Shown: in pieces, positions 43,363-55,477 of the stretch
How the letters are laid out: each line of letters begins with the position of its first letter
Numbering within the stretch: position 1 is the first letter of the stretch
Source: Panulirus ornatus
Taxonomy: Eukaryota; Arthropoda; Malacostraca; Decapoda; Palinuridae
DNA length: 64,000 nt
Reading direction: 5' to 3'
NCBI RefSeq assembly: GCF_036320965.1
Contig: NC_092270.1
Span: 18,685,440-18,749,439 of the forward strand
The notes under the pieces: generated by a model
Seen by the model: only the letters and a program-made list of their open reading frames with translations
The model's database searches: none
Told to the model about the DNA's origin: nothing
Position numbers and translations under genes: made by a program

Positions 43363-44607
43363 CTTTATATATAGAGACCTTCATATTTGACCATGGAAGC
43401 CTGTAACTTTTATGGTACTTACATAGTTGTAACTAACATCTGTAAATGAAACATCTTCCCCTTTTAGTATTCATTCCTCATGATTACACCAAAAACTTCT
43501 TCTCAAACCATGACTTATGTAATTAATTAAATGGAAACCTTTACTAATGCCTTTCTAATAGGAAAACTCAGAACCAAAAAGATTTTTCCAACACACTTTT
43601 AATATATGTTACATATCAGATGGTAAGACATGAGGGTCTTGTGACCCTAGGCACTGTTTCATTTGCGACGGATTTACTGGAGTGGGCTCGCAAGGTGTGG
43701 GCAGTGCAGAGAGAAAGGGAGAATGAATTGTAAAAATTCAATAAAAAGTGCACGTTAAATATCATTAAAATATATGATTATTCACTATTTCAGGTAAAAA
43801 ATATCCTTTTTATCATTTTATGTAATTCTTATCAGGAACACATAAGTAATGGATTCCTAAGTGGATTATGTAAAACAATGCAATTCTCACTTTCTCCAAT
43901 TTACCCTTCTTTGTACTAAGCTACATTAAAATGGCATACATTACAACTGTACATCATGATATGTTTAATATGACTATTATAGAAAATCATAACAGCACCA
44001 GAAGTTAATCAAATAAAAATGCAAGCATATGAATTGTTACTCATTTACATAAATGGAAAAAAACTTAAAAACAATATGGCCTGAATAGTACGATTTATAA
44101 AAAACATTCCAATTTCTAAAAAAAAAATACGAATTTATAGAATAATGTATATCTTAATTCAACCATAAAAGATGGATTTTAACATTGTTTTTAGTGATAT
44201 CTGATTGAAAGTATTATGGCCCAGACAAATGGTATGAAATATTTAATAAAACCTGTTGGCTATTTGGGATAATTTCCCATTATTAAGGCAAAATCTCAAT
44301 TTCCTTCATTAATCCCTGGACTGAGTGTTTATGGATGGACATTTCAAGGCACCTTGAGTCCCAAGACCATTTCTAATTTGCTTACTAACTTAAATGCAGG
44401 CACAAAAGCTCTTGGGTGAAAGCGACATAAAGCCTGACATAGAACTCTTATATTACGGCACCAGTATACAAGCTGATATATAAATGAATTATGCGAGATA
44501 AATGTCTACACAAAATAGATTCTTCTGAGACAACAGTGATTATATAATTATTTTAACTATTTGGCTAGGACTAAATAACACCTTAAATTATAAATGCATT
44601 TCACATC
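43363..44607 (-). other. talin 3' UTR and downstream sequence
   Basis: AT-rich sequence with no element recognised. At least the part next to 44608 should be talin 3' UTR. I could not fix a polyadenylation site. Confidence 0.45.
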
Positions 44608-45061
44608 TCAACTCTCTTCTACATGGTAGCTTTTGTTGGAGCTGGTCATGTGCATTGTGCGTTCAATTTGTTGTGTTGAGTTTGTGATAATCTGTTTAGA
44701 TTCTGTGACTGATCTACTAGATCTATTGAAGGTGGTGTTGGGTGAGGATGTAACAGAATAGTTTTCATCCTTCTGGAATGCTCGCAGTGCTTCCTTGAAA
44801 GTTGGCCCATCATCAAACTCAGCACCTCCATCACTTATTCTAGACTGATTGAAGGAAGTGTCGCTTGATGTTGGTCCACCATTTGCATAATTTGGTGACT
44901 GTTTGACTAAACTGGAAGTCTGAGTGGTAAGATGGGAACGAAGAGGGCTGGCATTGAATGTTGTCATGTGTGACTGAACGTTTGATGGTTCACTCTTGTA
45001 GTTGACCTTAATAGCACGGGTTGAAGTGATTACTCCTGAAGTTTCATATGAAGAGTCATAC
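44608..45061 (-). CDS. rhea: talin, last coding exon (C-terminal tail)
   Basis: The exon enters after TTTTTACAG (acceptor, read on -) at 45061 and ends at TGA (44610-44608), giving about 150 codons. The junction completes a Lys codon with the upstream exon: ...GYDSSSK then YDSSYETSGVITSTRAIKVN. The tail is Ser/Thr/Asn-rich with little hydrophobic content, includes FDDGPTFKEALRAFQKDE, and ends MTSSNKSYHVEES. Vertebrate talins end soon after the dimerisation helix, whereas Drosophila talin carries a long C-terminal extension, so the tail fits an arthropod protein. The exact function of the tail is unknown to me. The Met at 44967 is internal. Confidence 0.85.
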
Positions 45062-45149
45062 CTGTAAAAAGGGTTTGTATCAATATTCAGTCATATTTTG
45101 CTCAATATAAAAATGCAGACTTCATTTCTTAAGTACATCAATGCATACA

Positions 45150-46275
45150 TGTTTGCTGTTTCCCACATCAGTGAGGTAGCATTAAGAACATAAGAGGAAG
45201 GGTCTCATTTGCACACATCCACTCCCTAGCTGTCAAGTATAATGCACGGAAACTAGAGCCCCTACCCAAAACCATCCCCCACAGAGTTGTCCATGGCTTC
45301 CACTGACTGCTTCATATGCCCTTGTTCAGCCCCTTGGTAGCATATGGCCCCTGTATACCACAGAGCTTCAATTCACTCTCTCCCTTCTTAGACCTCACAC
45401 CCACTTGCATGTTCAGGCCCCAGACACACAAAGCATCTTTTGCTCCATCCTTCCAACTCCATCTTGGTTTTCCCATTTCCTTATTCCCTACTCTTTTAAC
45501 ATGTATACCCTCTTAGTCCTTACTCATCCTCTCCACATGTCTAAACCATTTCAGCACACCTTTAACTCTCTCATACTGCCTCGCCTCTCTTGTCCTATTA
45601 TTTCTTATTCAATCAACACTCCTCACACCACATACTGTATTGTCTTACAACATTTCATTTCTAACACATCCACCCTCTTCCATACATATTTATCTAGAGC
45701 CCACACCTCACATCCATACAACACTATCAGAACTATTTTACCATCAAACATACTCATCTTTTCCCTATTTGACATGAGCCTCTTTTTTCACACTACTCAG
45801 TGCACCTAGGATCTTACCCATGCCTCACTTGAGCTTCCATAGTTACCTTCACTGTCATATTCACTCCCAGACATCGAAAACAGCCCAACTCCTCCAGCTT
45901 TTCTCCTTTCCAACTAATACTCCATCTAACCTGTCACTACTGGTAAACCTAATAATGTTGCTTTAATTCATACTTACTCTTAACTTTCTCCATTCACACA
46001 CCTTCCCTAACTCAGACACCAACTTTTGCAATTGCTCACTTGAATCTATTAATAATTCCATGTCATTGGCAAATGACACTCACCTCCCCGGGGCCCTTCA
46101 ACCCAACCGACTGTTGAATAGTTCCTCTCTCCAAGACTCTAGCATTCACCTCATTTTTTTCACTATCCCATCCAAAAACAAAAGAAAGAGCCATGGTGAC
46201 ATCACACACCTCTGACGGAAACTCACTATCTTCTAGAATAACTCAACCTCCTCTCCATCTACACAGACACACAAA
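45150..46275 (-). mobile_element. RTE-like LINE, decayed copy R
   Basis: Diverged - strand copy. The 3' end is TTTCCCACATCAGTGAGGTA, then CACTCCCTAGCTGTCAAG, the C-terminus (GCATGTTCAGGCCCCAGACA) and RT parts back to ACATCACACACCTCTGACGG (motif B region), ending near 46275. The sequence differs strongly from the young family and may be a separate older subfamily. Confidence 0.75.
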
Positions 46276-46299
46276 CAAACCTTACTTCTTTCTTTCTTT

Positions 46300-49200
46300 C
46301 ATAAGTTTGCTTTTTCTGGTGTTAGCAAGGTAATGCCAGGAATAATGAAAGAAGAGGTCTCATTCACTCACAGTCTTTCTCTAGCTGTCACGTATAATGC
46401 ATTGAAACCACAGCCCCTTATACACAACCCGGCCCAACTGACCTTTCCATGGTTCACCCAATTGCTTCTTATACCCTGGTTCTCTTCACGGACAGCATGT
46501 CACCAGCTGTAAACCATGTCGCTCCAGTTCCCTATATTCCATGGACATCTTTCACCCTCCAGCATGTTCAGGCCCCAAGAGTTCAAAATCTCTTTCACTC
46601 CATCCTTTCATCTACAATTTGGTCTCCCTGTTTTCCTTGTTCCCTCCACTTCTGACACATATATCCTTTTTGTCAACCTTTCCTCTCTCATTCTCTCCAT
46701 ATGCCCAAACCCTCTTCTGCTCTTTCAACCACACTCTTTTTATTACCACACAACTCTCTTACCCTTTCATTACTTAATCAAACCACCTCACACCACATAT
46801 TGTCCTCAAACATTTCATTTTCAAAACATCCATCCTCCTCCGCACTACCCTATCTATAAGTCCATTCCTCACAACCTTATAATATTGTGGGATTACTATT
46901 CCTTCAAACATTCCCATTTTTGCCCTCCCAGATAATGTTCTCTCTTTGCACATATTCTTCTGCACCACTTATGACTCACTTTTGGTTTCATGGTTCCATT
47001 TGCTGCCATGTCCATTCCCAGATATCTAAAACACTTCAGTTCTTATTTTTCTCCATTCAAACTTACATCCAAACTAACTTGTCCCTCAACCCTGCTGAAA
47101 CTAATGACCTTGCTTTTATTCACACTCGCTCTCAACTTTCTCCTTTCCCGCACATTTCCAAACTCGGTCACCAGGTTCTACAGTTTCTCATGTAAATCAG
47201 CCACCAGTGTTGTATCATCAACAAACAACAACTGCCTTATTTCTCAGGCCCTTTCATCCCCAACAGACCGGATACTTGCCCCTATCTCCAAGACCCTTGC
47301 ATTTTCCTCCCTAACCACCCCATCCATAAACAAATTAAACAACCATGATGACATCAAACACCCCTGCTGCAGACCAACCTTCACTGGGAACCAATCACTT
47401 TCCTCTCTTCCTACTCACACACATGCCTTAAATCCTTGATAAAACCTCTCACTGGCTCCAGCAGCTTAACTCCCACACCGTATACTCTTAAGACCTTCCA
47501 CAAAGCATCTCTATCAACCCTGTCATATGCCTCTCCAGATCCATACATGCCACATACAAATCCATCTATTTTTCTAAGAATTTCTCATTCTTTACAGCAA
47601 ACACCTGATCCACACATCCTCTACCACTCCTTAAACCACAATGCTTCTCCCCAATCTGATGCTCAGTACATACCTTCACCCTCTCATCCATACCCTCCCA
47701 TAAAAGTTACCAGGAATACTCGACAAACCTATACCTCTGTAGTTTGAACACTTACCTCTCTCCCCTTTGTCTTTATACAATGGCACTATACATGCATTCC
47801 ACCAAATATCAGGCACTTCACCATGATCCATACATACACTGAATATCCTTACCAACCAATCAACAACAGTCATCCCCTTTCTAAATAAATTCAACTGCAA
47901 TACCATCTACTTCCACCATCTTGCCGCATTTCATCATATGCAAGGCTTTACATAGTTATTTCCTCTTCAAACCACTCTCCATGACTCTCATTTAGCATAC
48001 CACCCTAACCAAAACACCCTTCATCTGCCACTCTATCATCAAACACATTGAACAATCCTTCAAAATACTCACTCCATCTCCTCCTCACTTCATCACTACC
48101 TGTTATCACTTCCCTTTTTGCCCCCTTCACGAATGTTCCCATTTGTTCTCGTCTTCCACACATTATTTACCTCCTTCCAAAACATCTTTTTATTCACCCT
48201 ACAGTTAAGTGATTCTATCTCACTCCAACTCTCATTTGCCCTCTTTTTCAACCCCTTCCTTCCTCTTGACCTTCTGCTGTTTTATTCTAATACATCTCCC
48301 AATCATTTCCACTCCTTCCAAGTAAGTAATGCCCAAACAACTCTCTTTTCTCTTTAACTAACTACTTTACTTCATCTCACCACTCACTACCTTCTCTGAT
48401 TTGCTCACCTCCCACCTCTCGCATGCCACATGCCATCGCTGCTTTCCTGAATACCTCCCATTCTAACCCACTCCCCCTCACTTCATTTACTGTCACCTTT
48501 TGCCACTTGGCTGGTATTTCTTTACAAAAGTCTCCTTTCCCAGCTCACATACTCTCATCACTCTCTTCTCCCTGACAGTTTTTCCTTTTTTTGAAAAAAA
48601 AAAATCTACAAATCTTTACCCTTACCTCAACAAGATAGCGAACAGACATCCCACCAGTTGCCCCTCTCAGCACATTTACTTACAAAAGTCTCTTTTGTAC
48701 ATACCTATAAATAAACATGTAATCTAATAATGCTTGTTGACCGTCTCTCCAACTCACATACAGACACTTGTGTACATCACTTTTTAAACCAGGATTCCCA
48801 ATCACCAGTCTTTTTTCAGCACAACTCCACAAGCTCTTCCACTTTACTTACCTTCGCATAAATCACAGATCAGTAATACCCAGTCCTGTACATCAAGACT
48901 AGCATGACACACTCACTTAGCTGCTTCCAAAATGTTTGCCTCGTGATCTTCTCATGGCCAGGCCCATAAGCACCAAAATCCACCCATCTCTTGCTATCCA
49001 CTTTCAATTTTTACCTACATCAATCTAGAACTTACACTGTCACACATTCCTACAACTCCTGCTTTAGGAGTACTGCTATTCCTTTCTTAGCTCTTGTCCT
49101 CTCACCAATCCCCAACTTTACTCCTATGCCATTTCCCAACCATTTTTCCCCTTTACCCTTGAGCTTTGTTTCACTCAGAGCCAGAACATCCTGGTTTCTT

Positions 49201-49331
49201 TCCTAAAGCACACAACCCATCTCTCCTTTCTTCTCATCTTCTGTTTCCTCTTTTAGAAATTTAGATACAAGAAGGGGAAGGTTTCTAGTCCCCCACTCCC
49301 ACCCCCTTTAGTTGCCTTCTATAACACATAG
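46300..49331 (-). mobile_element. RTE-like LINE, nearly full-length decayed copy S
   Basis: It runs from the 3' end (TTTTTCTGGTGTTAGCAAGG, 46311) through C-terminus, RT (CCACCAGTGTTGTATCATCA near 47201, the FADD region) and endonuclease (GAGCTTTGTTTCACTCAGAG near 49160, the LSETKL region) to a 5' head partly preserved at 49240-49331 (AGGGGAAGGTTTCTAGTCCC). Numerous frameshifts; no long open frame. Confidence 0.82.
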
Positions 49332-50312
49332 GGCCCCACAGCCCATTCCATGGTCTACTCCAGACGTTTCACACACCCTGGCTCAGTTCATCGACAACAT
49401 GTTGACCTTGGTATCCCACATCATTCCAATTCACTCTATTCCTTGCACACCTCTCACTCTCCTGCATGTTCAGGCTCTTATTGCTCAAAGTCTTTTTCAC
49501 TCCATCCTTCCACCTTCAATTTCATCTCCTGCTTCTCTCTGTTCCCTCCACCTGTGACACATATATATCCTCTTTGTCAACCTTTCCTCACTCATTCATT
49601 CCATATGTCCAAACATTTCAACACACCCTCTTCTGCTCTCTCAACCACACACTTTTCATTACCACACATCTCTCTCACCCTTTCATTACTTACTTGATCA
49701 AACCATCTCACACCACATGTTGTCCTCAAATATTACATTTCCAGCACATCCACCCTCTTCTGTACAAGCTTATCTATAGTCCATGCCATGCAAACATACA
49801 CTGTTGGAACTACTACTCCTTCAAACAAACCCATTTTTGTTCTCCATGATAAAGTTCTCTCTTTCCACACATTCTTCATCACTCCCAAAACCTTTGCCAC
49901 CTCCCTCCCTCTATGATTCACTTCAGCTTCTATGGTTCATTTCGCTGCCAAGTCCACTCCAAGATATCTAAAACACTTCACGTCCTCCAATTTTTCTCCA
50001 TTCAAACTTAAATCCTAGCTAACTTATCCCTCAACTCTGCTGAACCTAATAACCTTGCTCTTATTCACATTTACTCAACTTTCTCCTTTCACACACTTTT
50101 CCAAACTCAGTCACCAACCTCTGCAGTTTCTCACTTGAATCAGCCACCAGTGCCGTATCATCAGCAAACAAAAAACTGACTCACTTCCCGGGTCCTCTTA
50201 TCCCTAACAGACAGCATACTCACCCCTCTCTCCAAAGCTCTTGCATTTACCTCCCTAACCACCCCATCTATAAACAAATTATACAACAATGGGGACATAA
50301 CATACCCCAGAT
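49332..50312 (-). mobile_element. RTE-like LINE, 5'-truncated copy T
   Basis: It starts in the 3' UTR/stop region (CCATTCCATGGTCTACTCCA), covers the C-terminus and RT back to the motif B region (CATCTATAAACAAATTATAC near 50264), and ends near 50312. It directly abuts the 5' head of copy S. Confidence 0.82.
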
Positions 50313-50430
50313 GCAGCTGGGTTGATTGTGAACTGCCTGCCGCAACCAGGATTCGAACCTATGTGCTTGACCCTGAGCCACCCATGAAAGTGTCACTTTC
50401 AGGAATACTAACCACCATAACACTATCACA
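50306..50430 (-). mobile_element. tRNA-derived SINE, copy 1
   Basis: On the - strand, a tRNA-like head TGGTGGTTAGTATTCCTG (A-box region) is followed about 55 bp later by GGTTCGAATCC (a consensus B box; + strand 50349-50359) and a further ~45 bp of body (GCGGCAGGCAGTTCACAATC). The relative spacing and sequences match RNA polymerase III internal promoters of tRNA-derived SINEs. It ends about 50 bp from the talin exon at 50478. Confidence 0.75.
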
Positions 50431-50477
50431 CTTTGTTTCCTAATTCAAAATAGAATTTCTTAGAAAAAATTACTTAC

Positions 50478-51124
50478 TTAGAGGAGGAGTCATAGCCAGA
50501 AAGATCTGTATCTGAGAGCCCTGACTCATTGCCATCCTTATATTGACTAATTTGAAGTATTTTCAGTGTTTCCCGAGCTAGATCCGCTTGTCTTTGCAGT
50601 TCATAAAATCTTGCACGGGCATCAATGATTTGTGACATGTTCGGGACTTTACGGCTTGGTACAACCACAGTGACCTCATCATCATTTTCGATAGCTTGCT
50701 GGGCAGCCCGTACCAAATTATCAGTGGCACGCTTCACGGCATTGCCAGCTGCCTGCAAGCGTTTTGTTGCATTTGAATCAGGATCAGCCTTAACCTTGCA
50801 TGCTACAAGCAGCTGTGCAGTTGAGCCAGCAACCTGTTTAGCGGCTGAGATTAACTTTTCCTCACTGGCTTGCCCTTGAACCAAGGCATTTGCAGCCTCA
50901 CAAAGAGAATGAGTTGCTGCTGCCACAAGACGAGCAGCAGACACAAGACCTTCAGACCACTGGCCATCATCTGAGGCAGCAGTTGGCCGTCTTCTTACAC
51001 GTCCAGAATCAACAAGTTCCCTCTGTGCTGTAGATGCAGCCTTCACTAATGCTCCAGTTGCAGCAGCAATAGACTTACAGGCTTCTAAGATGATCTCATC
51101 GAAGTTCATTGATTCATCAACTTC
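50478..51124 (-). CDS. rhea: talin, penultimate coding exon: I/LWEQ (THATCH) domain end and C-terminal helix
   Basis: Talin links integrin tails to F-actin at adhesion sites. This 647-bp exon encodes about 215 residues starting EVDESMNFDEIILEA. The blocks LVKAASTAQRELVDSG, DDGQWSEGLVSAARLVAAAT, EKLISAAKQVAGSTAQLLVA, CKVKADPDSNATKRLQAAGN and AVKRATDNLVRAAQQA are characteristic of the talin R13/THATCH actin-binding domain. They are followed by a helical stretch (ARARFYELQRQADLARETL) matching the position of the dimerisation helix. The acceptor is GGTATTGCAG|GAA at 51124 and the donor is TCTAA|GTAAGT at 50478. An apparent Met at 51145 lies in the intron. Upstream exons are not visible in 51125-64000. 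Confidence 0.93.
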
Positions 51125-52349
51125 CTGCAATACCAAGGTTGACAAAAATTAGATGATGCATTGTACATGAGAGCATGTGGATGACAAAGATTAAAGAATG
51201 GTTAAAGTGAATACATGCTGAAAAGAAAATATATAAATAATATAAAAGGGCAATATCTTATAAGCAGCAGAATTACAAATATCTAGCTTGAATGCAAAGA
51301 CATCTGTCATTATATCTTTTGCGTAATATTTTTGAAAAAAAAGTCATTCCTTACATAACCAACCAAGAAAACTTAAACATGATATTCTGTAATATCCATG
51401 CCTGACAAACCAATAACATTATATGCTAAAAATTTCATTTATTGGTTTTAAAATTACAATTACTCTAAAAGGAATAATTGTAACATTACAATATTCTTTT
51501 GCATAATGTGAGGGACAAAGGGGAAGCATAACTGAAAGGGAATTAATTCTAAAAGGGATCTCAAGGAACAGTGAATCCTAAGAGATGCACACCATTTGGG
51601 GTTCAAATGCTTTTATTACCAACTAAGATTGCTATAAATAAATCTATCAGTCAATACACGAACAAAGGCAGTTCTTAAACTAATAAGATATCCACTGAAT
51701 CTCAAGCCTTTTACCCAACAAGTCAAAATAAAGCAGTATAAAAAAAATCAGCTACTATTCACTGGCTTATATGTTAATCCATATCTTTCAATTCTATTCA
51801 ACTTAGGTCCAACAAATACCTACAGCATTTTGGCTCACTCACAAAACCTCTGCTGATGTTTGGTTTGCTCTACTAAACAAAGGCTTTTAACAGTAATACA
51901 GTGTGTAACTAGTTGCTTCAAGTACTTTGATGAACCAAGTGAGACTACCAAGCTTCTAATGTTGTTAAAACGCCTAATAGTACAAGTTAATCTCCTTTCA
52001 CCAGACAAGGCTACATGGATAAAGTCTTGGTGAATGTGAACACATTACCAATGGTACTGTCTAGTTAAAGGGGAACTAAGAGTAACATATGTCTATTTTT
52101 ACTTACAGATTTTAACAATATCTGTTGAATATTACCTTTTCTTTCCTAATTTCAAAACAGACCTTTTTATATATAATTCAAAGATGCTTCACATAAAAGT
52201 TTGTGAAGTTTAAAGCACAAACTCTTTACAACAATTTGGTACAATAGTAAACCATACAAGATGAAATGATCTGAATAAAGAAAGTAAATGGAAGGAACAA
52301 GCTGTGAGGTAACGCACTGAAAAAGAAGAAAAACTAACTTTATTATATA
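51125..52349 (-). other. talin intron, no recognised element
   Basis: AT-rich unique sequence immediately upstream of the talin exon. No further talin exon or repeat was recognised. Confidence 0.5.
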
Positions 52350-52935
52350 ACCAATGATGTATAATCATAGGTTGGATGAGACAGTAAAAGCCCTGGATCT
52401 ACTGAGGGGTATGTGGAAAGTGAGGTCACTGTGAGGGAGAAATATGGTATGTTTGATGCTATAGCAGTCTTGCCACCAGTGTTGTAAGGGTTTGAGTCAA
52501 GGACCCTAAACAGAAAAGAACAGAAGAGGGTGGATGAGTTGCAAGTGAAATGCTTGAAGACAATGTGTGGCATGAAGAGGGCGGCCTATTGTGTAAGGAA
52601 GCTGAGTGTGCTAGGTGTGCTGAAGTGGTTATATGTGTCAGAAGTGAAGGAAGCAAGAAGGAAGGGAAAACCAGAAAGGAGATGAGAGGACAGAGTGAAA
52701 AATGCTTTGTGATACTGGGACCTGAACATGCAGGAAGGTGAGGAGTGTGCAAGGGTCAGAGCAAATTTGTACAGAGTGGGCATTACTTTGTCCATGAAGT
52801 GGTTTGGGGAAGCCACAATAGTCTGTAAGGCTTAGCTTTGGATAACAGGCTCTGGTTTCAGTGCTAGAGAGTGGATGTGAGCAAACAGAGCCATTTTTCA
52901 TGCATTCCTGATGCTACCTTCCTATAGAGGAACTG
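52350..52935 (+). mobile_element. diverged relative of the RTE-like LINE (C-terminal region), copy U
   Basis: It has the same order of landmarks as the main family (LINE C-terminus then 3' UTR): ATGAGACAGTAAAAGCCCTG, AGGGTGGATGAGTTGCAAG, TGAAGACAATGTGTGGCATG, GACCTGAACATGCAGGAAGG and GTGGTTTGGGGAAGCC. The wording differs from all other copies throughout, so this is either a much older copy or a sister family. It has no open frame of note. Confidence 0.65.
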
Positions 52936-53040
52936 GTGAACAAGTATGGAAAAAATACACATACAATCAAAACTATTGCAATAAGTAATTTTTTTTATGT
53001 TAGCTGAAATAGCATGGGCAGCTGAGACTCTAATCAAGGG

Positions 53041-55271
53041 ATGTATGGGATGTATTTAGGGAATCAGTGATGGATTGCACAAAAGATGCTTGTGGCATGA
53101 GAAGAGTGGGAGGTGGGTTGATTAGAAAGGGTAGTGAGTGGTGGGATGAAGAAGTAAGAGTATTAGTGAAAGAGAAGAGAGAGGCATTTGGACGATTTTT
53201 GCAGGGAAAAAATGCAGTTGAGTGGGAGACGTATAAAAGAAAGAGACAGGAGGTCAAGAGAAAGGTGCAAGAGGTGAAAAAAGGGGCAAATGAGAGTTGG
53301 GGTGAGAGAGTATCATTAAATTTTAGGGAGAATAAAAAGATGTTCTGGAAGGAGGTAAATAAAGTGCGTAAGACAAGGGAGCAAATGGGAACTTCAGTGA
53401 AGGGCGCAAATGGGGAGGTGATAACAAGTAGTGGTGATGTGAGAAGGAGATGGAGTGAGTATTTTGAAGGTTTGTTGAATGTGTTTGATGATAGAGTGGC
53501 AGATATAGGGTGTTTTGGTCGAGGTGGTGTGCAAAGTGAGAGGGTTAGGGAAAATGATTTGGTAAACAAAGAGGTAGTAAAAGCTTTGCGGAAGATGAAA
53601 GCCGGCAAGGCAGCAGGTTTGGATGGTATTGCAGTGGAATTTATTAAAAAAGGGGGTGACTGTATTGTTGATTGGTTGGTAAGGTTATTTAATGTATGTA
53701 TGACTCACGGTGAGGTGCCTGAGGATTGGCGGAATGCGTACATAGTGCCATTGTACAAAGGCAAAGGGGATAAGAGTGAGTGCTCATATTACAGAGGTAT
53801 AAGTTTGTTGAGTATTCCTGGTAAATTATATGGGAGGGTATTGATTGAGAGGGTGAAGGCATGTACAGAGCATCAGATTGGGGAAGAGCAGTGTGGTTTC
53901 AGAAGTGGTAGAGGATGTGTGGATCAGGTGTTTGCTTTGAAGAATGTATGTGAGAAATACTTAGAAAAGCAAATGGATTTGTATGTAGCATTTATGGATC
54001 TGGAGAAGGCATATGATAGAGTTGATAGAGATGCTCTGTAGAAGGTATTAAGAATATATGGTGTGGGAGGAAAGTTGTTAGAAGCAGTGAAAAGTTTTTA
54101 TCGAGGATGTAAGGCATGTGTACGTGTAGGAAGAGAGGAAAGTGATTGGTTCTCAGTGAATGTAGGTTTGCAGCAGGGCTGTGTGATGTCTCCGTGGTTG
54201 TTTAATTTGTTTATGGATGGGGTTGTTAGGGAGGTGAATGCAAGAGTTTTGGAAAGAGGGGCAAGTATGAAGTCTGTTGGGGATGAGAGAGCTTGGGAAG
54301 TGAGTCAGTTGTTGTTCGCTGATGATACAGCGCTGGTGGCTGATTCATGTGAGAAACTGCAGAAGCTGGTGACTGAGTTTGGTAAAGTGTGTGAAAGAAG
54401 AAAGTTGAGAGTAAATGTGAATAAGAGCAAGGTTATTAGGTACAGTAGGGTTGAGGGTCAAGTCAATTGGGAGGTGAGTTTGAATGGAGAAAAACTGGAG
54501 GAAGTGAAGTGTTTTAGATATCTGGGAGTGGATCTGGCAGCGGATGGAACCATGGAAGCGGAAGTGGATCATAGGGTGGGGGAGGGGGCGAAAATTCTGG
54601 GAGCCTTGAAGAATGTGTGGAAGTCGAGAACATTATCTCGGAAAGCAAAAATGGGTATGTTTGAAGGAATAGTGGTTCCAACAATGTTGTATGGTTGCGA
54701 GGCGTGGGCTATGGATAGAGTTGTGCACAGGAGGATGGATGTGCTGGAAATGAGATGTTTGAGGACAATGTGTGGTGTGAGGTGGTTTGATCGAGTAAGT
54801 AACGTAAGGGTAAGAGAGATGTGTGGAAATAAAAAGAGAGTGGTTGAGAGAGCAGAAGAGGGTGTTTTGAAATGGTTTGGGCACATGGAGAGAATGAGTG
54901 AGGAAAGATTGACCAAGAGGATATATGTGTCGGAGGTGGAGGGAACGAGGAGAAGAGGGAGACCAAATTGGAGGTGGAAAGATGGAGTGAAAAAGATTTT
55001 GTGTGATCGGGGCCTGAACATGCAGGAGGGTGAAAGGAGGGCAAGGAATAGAGTGAATTGGAGCGATGTGGTATACTGGGGTTGACGTGCTGTCAGTAGA
55101 TTGAATCGGGGCATGTGAAGCGTCTGGGGTAAACCATGGAAAGCTGTGTAGGTATGTATATTTGCGTGTGTGGACGTATGTATATACATGTGTATGGGGG
55201 TGGGTTGGGCCATTTCTTTCGTCTGTTTCCTTGCGCTACCTCGCAAACGCGGGAGCCAGCGACAAAGCAAA

Positions 55272-55277
<6 letters not shown>
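53041..55277 (+). mobile_element. RTE-like LINE, young 5'-truncated copy V
   Basis: The copy begins inside the linker after the endonuclease (GGATGTATTTAGGGAATCAG), includes the whole RT and C-terminus, and ends with the short-type 3' UTR and hairpin (CGCTACCTCGCAAACGCGGG), followed by poly-A/(TA)n. It is nearly identical to copy P. Confidence 0.92.
53067..55085 (+). pseudogene. LINE reverse transcriptase with one nonsense codon
   Basis: The frame runs 53067-55085 and is broken only by TAG at 54039-54041, where copies I and P have TGG (Trp of DALWKVL). The downstream part continues in the same frame. All RT motifs are present: YRGISLLSIPGKLYGRV, EKAYDRVDRDAL, GLQQGCVMSPWLFNL, LLFADDTALVADS. 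Three bases are missing near 53568 relative to P (VNKEVVK against VNREEVVK). It lacks the endonuclease because the copy is 5'-truncated. Confidence 0.9.

Positions 55278-55332
<55 letters not shown>
55275..55332. repeat. (TA)n microsatellite
   Basis: About 28 TA units connect the poly-A of LINE V with a Tigger-like terminus. Confidence 0.95.
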
Positions 55333-55336
<4 letters not shown>

Positions 55337-55462
55337 AGGTACACCACCGAATTTCCGGCAACTGATGGTTCGGCACCTCCTTTAGTCTGGACAAAATTAC
55401 GTGAGGGAACTTGAAAATACCACGGCCACCAGACTGGTTTACTGGGCGGCCACAGATGACAA
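55337..55462 (-). mobile_element. solitary Tigger-like terminus (GGTACACCACC family)
   Basis: GGTACACCACCGAATTTCC, GATGGTTCGGCACC and GTCTGGACAAAATTACGTGA match, in reverse, the right end of the element at 7676-8703 (8575-8702). The rest of the transposon is missing; the block stops near 55462. Confidence 0.75.
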
Positions 55463-55477
55463 TTAAGTATAATGAAA

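Larger units (their letters stand above)
45062..50477 (-). other. rhea: last intron of talin, mostly LINE-derived
   Basis: The 5416-bp intron has donor GTAAGT (reading down from 50477) and acceptor TTTTTACAG (to 45062). Three old LINE copies in the same orientation as the gene fill 45150-50312, and a tRNA-type SINE sits at 50306-50430. The remaining unique parts are short. Confidence 0.82.

Noticed and set aside
44967..44967. Met at 44967 (- strand) as start of a separate small protein
   Set aside because: The upstream 31 codons are open and join in phase to the talin exon at 50478, so it is internal.
50341..50430. Functional tRNA gene
   Set aside because: A and B boxes are present but no acceptor stem or cloverleaf pairing is evident, and a second diverged copy shows it is a SINE.
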